Below are positions 43,686 through 48,400 of a stretch of 48,400 nt of DNA, in pieces. Each line of letters begins with the position of its first letter. Position 1 is the first letter of the stretch. The stretch is from Sulfitobacter sp. (GTDB lineage: Bacteria; Pseudomonadota; Alphaproteobacteria; Rhodobacterales; Rhodobacteraceae), in the NCBI GenBank assembly GCA_029252045.1, contig JAQXCD010000025.1:1-48400 (forward strand), given 5' to 3'. The notes under the pieces were generated by a model that searched no databases, was not told the origin of the DNA, and was given only the letters and a program-made list of their open reading frames with translations. The position numbers were made by a program, and so were the translations under genes.

Positions 43686-44963
43686 GCTGGATGAGGGGGA
43701 GCTTCGTGCTCTCCCTTACTTGTTCGATTTTTGGGCCATGCCGCACCAGTTGCCTCCCGAGGGTGCATGGCGGTCTTGGGTGATTATGGGCGGGCGCGGC
43801 GCGGGTAAGACGCGCGCGGGGGCCGAATGGGTGCGCAGCGTTGTGGAGGGATCAATGCCTTTGGACAAGGGGCGGTGCCGACGTGTGGCGTTGGTGGGCG
43901 AGACGATTGGTCAGGTGATCGAGGTGATGATATTTGGCGACAGCGGGATATTGGCCTGCTCGCCAGAGGACCGTCGGCCCGATTGGGAGGCAACCCGCAA
44001 GCGTCTGGTTTGGCCGAACGGGGCGATGGCCACGGTGCATTCGGCGCATGACCCGGAAGGGTTGCGCGGGCCCCAGTTTGATGCGGCTTGGGTGGACGAG
44101 ATTGCGAAATGGAAAAAGTCGCAGGAGACTTGGGACATGTTGCAGTTTGCTTTGCGTTTGGGGGAGCAGCCACAGGTCTGTGTGACGACCACGCCAAGCA
44201 ATGTGGGGGTGTTGAAGGCGTTGTTGGCCTCGCCCTCAACCGTGGTGACCCATGCACCCACGGAGGCGAACCGCGCCAATCTGGCGGCATCGTTTCTGGA
44301 GGAGGTGCGGGCGCGGTATCGCGGCACGCGGTTGGACGGCAGGAGCTGGACGGGGTGTTGCTGGCAGATGCGGAGGGGGCGCTGTGGACGTCCGAGATGT
44401 TGGAGGCGGCACGGGTGAAGAGTGTGCCCAAGTTGGACCGGATTGTGGTGGCGGTTGATCCGGCGACGACAAGCGGCGCGTCTTCGGATGAATGCGGGAT
44501 TATTGTGGCCGGAGTACAGAGTAGCGGGCCGCCGCAAGACTGGCGGGCGTTTGTGCTGGCGGATTCTACGGTGGCGGGCATGGGGCCTAGCGGGTGGGCG
44601 CGTGCAGCGATTACGGCAATGGAGTGGTTTGGTGCAGACCGTCTGGTGGCCGAGGTCAATCAGGGCGGACAAATGGTACAAGAGGTGATCCGGCAGGTCG
44701 ATCCGTTGGTGCCCTACAAGGGGGTACATGCGACCCGTGGCAAGGTTGCGCGGGCGGAACCTGTGGCGGCGCTTTATGAGCAGGGGCGGGTGTTTCATAT
44801 GCCGGAGCTTCACGGGCTGGAGGACCAGATGACGCGTATGACGCGCCGTGGATATGAGGGGGGCGGATCACCGGACCGTGTGGATGCATTGGTCTGGGCG
44901 TTACACGAATTGATCATTGAGCCTGCTGCAACGTGGCGGAGGCCCGGGGTGAGGTCACTGTAG
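43594..44963 (+). pseudogene. GTA gene g2: large terminase, single-base frameshift
   Basis: The large terminase packages DNA into GTA heads. The first frame gives the ATPase part: Walker A IMGGRGAGKTRAG, Walker B FDAAWVDEIAKWKK and CVTTTPSNVG. At about 44334-44336 the frame breaks. The reading should go YRGTRLGRQELDGVLLADAEGA, which needs one extra G in TTGGAC. The rest continues in the second frame to the stop at 44963 as the nuclease domain (IVVAVDPATTSGASSDECGI, HATRGKVARAEPVAALYEQG, GGGSPDRVDALVWALHEL). The unshifted frame ends prematurely at 44418. The start is uncertain (ATG 43594 overlaps g1). Confidence 0.85.
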
Positions 44964-45042
44964 AGCGCCTGTGACTGCGTGTGGGGCTGCTGTGGAATGG
45001 GATATGGATAAGGGTGCAAGCAGGGGGTGTTGCGCGAGAGAC

Positions 45043-45068
45043 AGGGGGGCTTTGGCCCTCCTTTTTTT
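45043..45068 (+). terminator. Intrinsic terminator inside the GTA cluster
   Basis: AGGGGGGC (45043-45050) pairs with GCCCTCCT (45055-45062) across the 4-nt loop TTTG, with one G.T. It is followed by seven T (45062-45068). It lies 80 bp after TerL and 132 bp before portal, in a 236-bp stretch (44964-45199) with no gene I can support. It would stop transcription into portal, protease and capsid. Confidence 0.85.
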
Positions 45069-45199
45069 GTTGTGCGGAGGTGTTGCGTGCGCAGCGCGCG
45101 CTGTGGTTCGGCAGTGTTAATTCCTTGGTGAGAGAGTGTGTTTCAGAGGCGCCCAAGCAGCGGGACAGCCGAGGGACTTGGGGAATAGGAGAAGCGGTG

Positions 45200-46369
45200 G
45201 TGTTTGATTTTCTGAAGCGCGGAGCGGTGGAAGTAGTGGAGGCCAAGGCGTCAGCCACGGGGCGTGTTGTGGGAGTGCAGACATCGGGGCGGGTGGCGTG
45301 GAGCCCGCGTGATACGGTGTCTTTGACGCGGACGGGGTTTGCGGGCAACCCTGTCGGGTTCCGTTCGGTCAAGTTGATTGCGGAGGCGGCGGCGGCATTG
45401 CCTCTGGTTTGTCAGGATAGCTGCCAGCGGTTTGATACCCATCCTGTGTTGGGTTTGATTGCGCGGCCCAACGGCGCACAGGGGCGGGCGGAGTTGCTGG
45501 AGGCGCTTTATGCGCAGTTGCTGCTGTCGGGGAATAGGTATCTGGAAGCTGTGGGTGGTGAGGTGGGATTGCCGTTGGAGTTGCATGTGCTGCGGTCTGA
45601 CCGGATGTCGGTTGTGCCGGGGGCGGACGGGTGGCCGATTGGGTATGAGTATTCGGTGAGCGGACGTAAGCACCGGTTCGATGCGACGCAGAGCCAACCG
45701 ATTTGCCATGTGCGCAACTTCCATCCGCAAGACGATCATTACGGGTTCAGCCCCATGCAGGCGGCGGCCACGGCTGTGGATGTGCACAATTCGGCCTCGC
45801 GTTTGAGCAAGGCGTTGCTGGACAATGCCGCGCGTCCGTCGGGGGCGATCATTTACAAGGGCGCGGACGGTCAGGGGGCGATGACGAACGACCAGTACGA
45901 GCGTCTGGTGAGCGAGATGGAGAGCCATCATCAGGGCGCGCGCAATGCGGGGCGGCCGATGCTGCTGGAAGGGGGCCTCGACTGGAAGCCGATGGGGTTC
46001 TCGCCGTCCGATATGGAGTTCCAGAAGACCAAGGAGGCGGCGGCGCGGGAGATTGCACTGGCCTTTGGGGTGCCGCCGATGCTGATCGGGATCGTGGGGG
46101 ATGCGACCTATGCCAATTATCAGGAGGCGCACCGTGCGTTCTACCGTTTGACGGTTCTGCCCTTGGCATCGCAGGTGACGGCGGTACTGGCGCATTGGCT
46201 GTCGGAGTTCACGGGTGAGTTGGTGGAGCTGAAGCCCGATCTGGATCAGGTGCCCGCGCTCAGCGGTGAACGGGATGCGCAATGGGCGCGTGTGGCGGGG
46301 GCGGATTTTCTGACCGAAGCGGAGAAGCGCGCGCTGTTGGGGCTGCCTGCGGTGGCGGCAGATGAATGA
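45200..46369 (+). CDS. GTA gene g3: portal protein
   Basis: The portal is the ring through which DNA enters the head. The protein has 389 residues and fits the HK97-type portal family: FAGNPVGFRSVKLIAEAAAA near the N-terminus, RPNGAQGRAELLEALYAQLL, the long stretch FHPQDDHYGFSPMQAAATAV, and KTKEAAAREIALAFGVPPML with YANYQEAHRAFYRLTVLPLA. I chose the GTG at 45200 (AGGAGA 7 bp upstream); GTG 45197 is equally possible. Open frame extends to 44981 but crosses the terminator. It overlaps g3.5 by 8 bp. Confidence 0.93.
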   Translation: MFDFLKRGAVEVVEAKASATGRVVGVQTSGRVAWSPRDTVSLTRTGFAGNPVGFRSVKLIAEAAAALPLVCQDSCQRFDTHPVLGLIARPNGAQGRAELLEALYAQLLLSGNRYLEAVGGEVGLPLELHVLRSDRMSVVPGADGWPIGYEYSVSGRKHRFDATQSQPICHVRNFHPQDDHYGFSPMQAAATAVDVHNSASRLSKALLDNAARPSGAIIYKGADGQGAMTNDQYERLVSEMESHHQGARNAGRPMLLEGGLDWKPMGFSPSDMEFQKTKEAAAREIALAFGVPPMLIGIVGDATYANYQEAHRAFYRLTVLPLASQVTAVLAHWLSEFTGELVELKPDLDQVPALSGERDAQWARVAGADFLTEAEKRALLGLPAVAADE

Positions 46370-46589
46370 GCATCCTGTCGAGCGGTTTCAATGTGCGCCG
46401 GGCATGCGGTTGCAGGCGCATGAGCAGGTGAGCGGCATTCATTTCGATAATCTGGCCAAGCGGCTGGACCGGATCGAGGTGATGATGGAGCGGCTGGAAC
46501 GGCGGCTGTGGTTGACGGTCTATGGCGTGGTGGCCGTGATCCTGGGGCAGGCGGTGCAATCTTTTATGGCGATGACGCCTGCGGGTTAA
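46362..46589 (+). CDS. GTA gene g3.5: small TM protein
   Basis: The 75-residue protein has a helical middle (GIHFDNLAKRLDRIEVMMER) and a C-terminal membrane segment (about 50-68, LTVYGVVAVILGQAVQSFM). It corresponds in size, position and character to orfg3.5 of RcGTA, between portal and protease. Its function is not established. The ATG overlaps the end of the portal gene by 8 bp, indicating coupling. Confidence 0.8.
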   Translation: MNEHPVERFQCAPGMRLQAHEQVSGIHFDNLAKRLDRIEVMMERLERRLWLTVYGVVAVILGQAVQSFMAMTPAG

Positions 46590-46606
46590 ACAAGAAGGAA
46601 TATCAA

Positions 46607-47236
46607 ATGGATATGAGTGTTGGGAGCTTCGCGCATTGCGCGGAGAACGGGGAAGGTTTGCCTGCATTGGAGCGCAAGTTCATGCAGTTTGACGAAGTGG
46701 CAAAGGTGGAGGGTGGTGTCGAGATCAAGGGCTACGCCAGCTTTTTCGACGCGGTCGATCAGGGCAACGATGTGGTGCAGCGCGGCGCCTATGGTGCGAG
46801 CCTGATGGCGCTGAAGGCGGCAGGGCGTGGGGTGAAGATGTTGTGGCAGCATGATCCGGCGCAGCCCATCGGGGTGTGGGACGAGGTGCGCGAGGATGCG
46901 CGTGGTTTGTTTGTCAAAGGGCGCATCCTCAAATCCGTCGAGAAGGGGGGCGAGGCGATTGCGCTGATCGAGGCGGGGGCGATTGACGGTTTGTCGATAG
47001 GCTACCGTACTGTGAAATCCACAAAGAATACCAAGGGCCAGCGGCTCTTGCAGGAACTGGAGCTTTGGGAGGTGTCACTGGTGACCTTCCCGATGCTGCC
47101 CAGTGCGCGGGTGGGGGCAAAGGCGGACGGTTTCGTCCGGCTGGGAGACGTCCTGCGCGACATGGCGGGGGTATTTGATGCGGCGTCTGCCGACATTGCC
47201 GCCCGTCCCACCAACCAGAAGGGGAATGCGAGATGA
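46607..47236 (+). CDS. GTA gene g4: HK97-type prohead protease
   Basis: The 209-residue serine protease matures the capsid protein. It has the U35-family pattern: IKGYASFFDAVDQGNDVVQR with GAYGASL, His82 (MLWQHDPAQPIGVW), RGLFVKGRIL, and Ser130 (IDGLSIGYRTVKS), then LELWEVSLVTFPMLPSARVG. I chose the ATG at 46607 after AAGAAGGA. It overlaps the capsid gene by 4 bp (ATGA type). No frame damage is seen. Confidence 0.94.
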   Translation: MDMSVGSFAHCAENGEGLPALERKFMQFDEVAKVEGGVEIKGYASFFDAVDQGNDVVQRGAYGASLMALKAAGRGVKMLWQHDPAQPIGVWDEVREDARGLFVKGRILKSVEKGGEAIALIEAGAIDGLSIGYRTVKSTKNTKGQRLLQELELWEVSLVTFPMLPSARVGAKADGFVRLGDVLRDMAGVFDAASADIAARPTNQKGNAR

Positions 47237-48400
47237 GCGATACCAACGGACACGACGGGGCGCTGTCCCCGGCGGAGGATGTGCGGCGGGCCGTTACCGG
47301 CTTTGTCACGCAGATGAAGGGCTTTCAGGCCGAAATCGAGACGAAATTTCAACAAGCAGAAGAGCGAATGAACATGCTGGACCGTAAGACACTGACTGCT
47401 GGCCGTACTCCCTTGGCGGGCGCGACCGATGTTGTCGCACCGCACAAGAAAGCGTTTAACGCCTATGTGCGTTCTGGCGATGATGACGGCCTGCGGGGGC
47501 TACACCTGGAGGGTAAAGCGCTGTCCACGGCTGTCAACTCGGACGGTGGCTATCTGGTAGATCCGTAGACGGCGGACACGGTGAAATCCGTGCTGAACAC
47601 CACGGCATCGATCCGTGCGATTGCGACGGTCGTGAACGTGGAGGCCACTTCCTATGATGTGCTGGTGGATCATACGGATGTGGGTGCCGGTTGGGCCACG
47701 GAATCCTCTATCATCGGCGAGAGTGACACGCCACAGATTGACCCCATCACGATGCAGTTGCACGAGCTGAGCGCGCTGCCCAAAGCATCCCAACGTTTGC
47801 TGGACGACAGTGCGTTTGACATTGAAGGCTGGTTGGCAGGGCGCATCGCCGACAAGTTTGCGCGCGCCGAAGCGGGGGTGTTTATCAATGGCGATGGGAT
47901 CGACAAACCCAAGGGTTTTCTGGCGCATACGACTGTTGACAATGACGTCTGGGTTTGGGGAAATCTGGGCTATGTGCCGACAGGTGTGTCCGGTGACATT
48001 ACACCGGACTCCATCGTCGAGGTGGTTTATGCGCTGGGGGCGCAGTACCGCGCTAACGCGTCCTTCGTGATGAACTCCAAGACGGCCTGCATGGTGCGCA
48101 AACTCAAGGACATGGATGGCCGCTTCTTGTGGTCTGACGGTCTGGCGGCGGGTGAACCTGCGCGCCTCATGGGGTATCCTGTGCTGACCTTCCGCATGCG
48201 CAACGGTTTGCGCGATGTGGCGCTGGACCCCGAACGCTTTGCCGTCAGCAGTGATCTGGACGGTACAGCAGTTCAGGTGCCCGAGGCGGACGCTGCATTG
48301 TCGGGGCGTGTGCGCCTGCGGTTCATTCAGGCCGATGCCAGCTATGATGTGATTTCCGAAGAAGCAGTATTGCCGGACGAGGAAACCCATGCGGTGGCCG
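47233..48400 (+). pseudogene. GTA gene g5: major capsid protein, interrupted and 3'-altered, cut by window edge
   Basis: The first 111 residues (N-terminal delta domain, SPAEDVRRAVTGFVTQMKGF) end at a TAG at 47566-47568 after DGGYLVDP. Homologs read YLVDPQTADTVKS at this point, so CAG has become TAG. The same frame then continues with good HK97-type capsid sequence: SIRAIATVVNVEATSYDVLV, the GWATE.SIIGESDTPQIDPI block, LSALPKASQRLLDDSAFDIE, and KTACMVRKLKDMDGRFLWSD. After LMGYPVLT (about 48187) it departs to RMRNGLRDVALDPERFAVSS and on through GRVRLRFIQADASYDVISEE. This does not look like capsid but resembles the GTA tail/host-specificity protein. The window ends before a stop. Confidence 0.8.

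Noticed and set aside
44981-45199. N-terminal extension of the portal protein
   Set aside because: It crosses the terminator at 45043-45068 and has no portal homology; AGGAGA precedes the GTG at 45200.
47566-47568. TAG in the capsid gene as a pyrrolysine or recoding site
   Set aside because: No stem-loop or Pyl genes seen; homologs have Gln here, and the same cluster has other lesions. Decay is simpler.

Overview
The window is chromosomal DNA of a marine alphaproteobacterium of the Roseobacter group (Rhodobacteraceae). The supporting signs are the NDUFA12-DUF2155-aat-accC-accB neighbourhood, a GapR/DUF2312 protein, the long L9 protein, several proteins of Roseobacter type, and a gene transfer agent (GTA) head cluster at the right end. 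This assignment rests on gene content and protein character, not on a database search.

Left edge (1-1530): an IS5-like transposase start runs off the window and appears to sit inside an IS3-type transposase remnant. It is followed by tRNA-Thr(TGT) and a conserved gene broken by a frameshift and an in-frame TAG. 1.6-6.9 kb: kynA-kynU (tryptophan to anthranilate), then a zinc uptake locus, zur-znuC-znuB against znuA, with a palindromic Zur-like box between them. 6.9-10.2 kb: a Tat-exported PhoX-type phosphatase and a photolyase-like protein whose domains look permuted. 10.4-17.0 kb: clpP-clpX, a methyltransferase and RidA pair, a complex I accessory protein (NDUFA12) with a DUF2155 protein, and the oppositely oriented accB-accC-aat operon.

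17.3-18.6 kb: a frameshifted RTX/beta-roll protein. 18.7-24.0 kb: a five-gene Liv-type ABC importer. A divergent ScfR/RamB-like regulator faces it across a perfect 24-bp inverted repeat. 25.7-29.1 kb: a CheY-like receiver, a two-TM mini-protein and a sodium-symporter/histidine-kinase fusion, tightly overlapping; this looks like a nutrient-sensing module. 29.2-37.6 kb: a FliM/FliN-like protein, small proteins, GapR, trigger factor, a lipoprotein lytic transglycosylase, rpsF-rpsR-rplI, a secreted YceI and a cytochrome b561-YceI fusion.

37.8-43.2 kb: fatty-acid synthesis and cell-wall genes, fabD-fabG-acpP, a GNAT acetyltransferase, fabF-mltG. 43.3 kb to the end: GTA genes g1 to g5 (TerS, TerL, portal, g3.5, protease, capsid). 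This cluster appears decayed. TerL has a one-base frameshift, a strong terminator lies between TerL and portal, the capsid has an in-frame TAG, and the capsid frame departs from capsid sequence near 48.19 kb into something like the distal GTA tail protein.

The most notable observations are the decaying GTA, the SSS-kinase module with its regulator and operator, the photolyase-like domain order, and the b561-YceI fusion. All function calls come from reading motifs and gene order; none was checked by database search.
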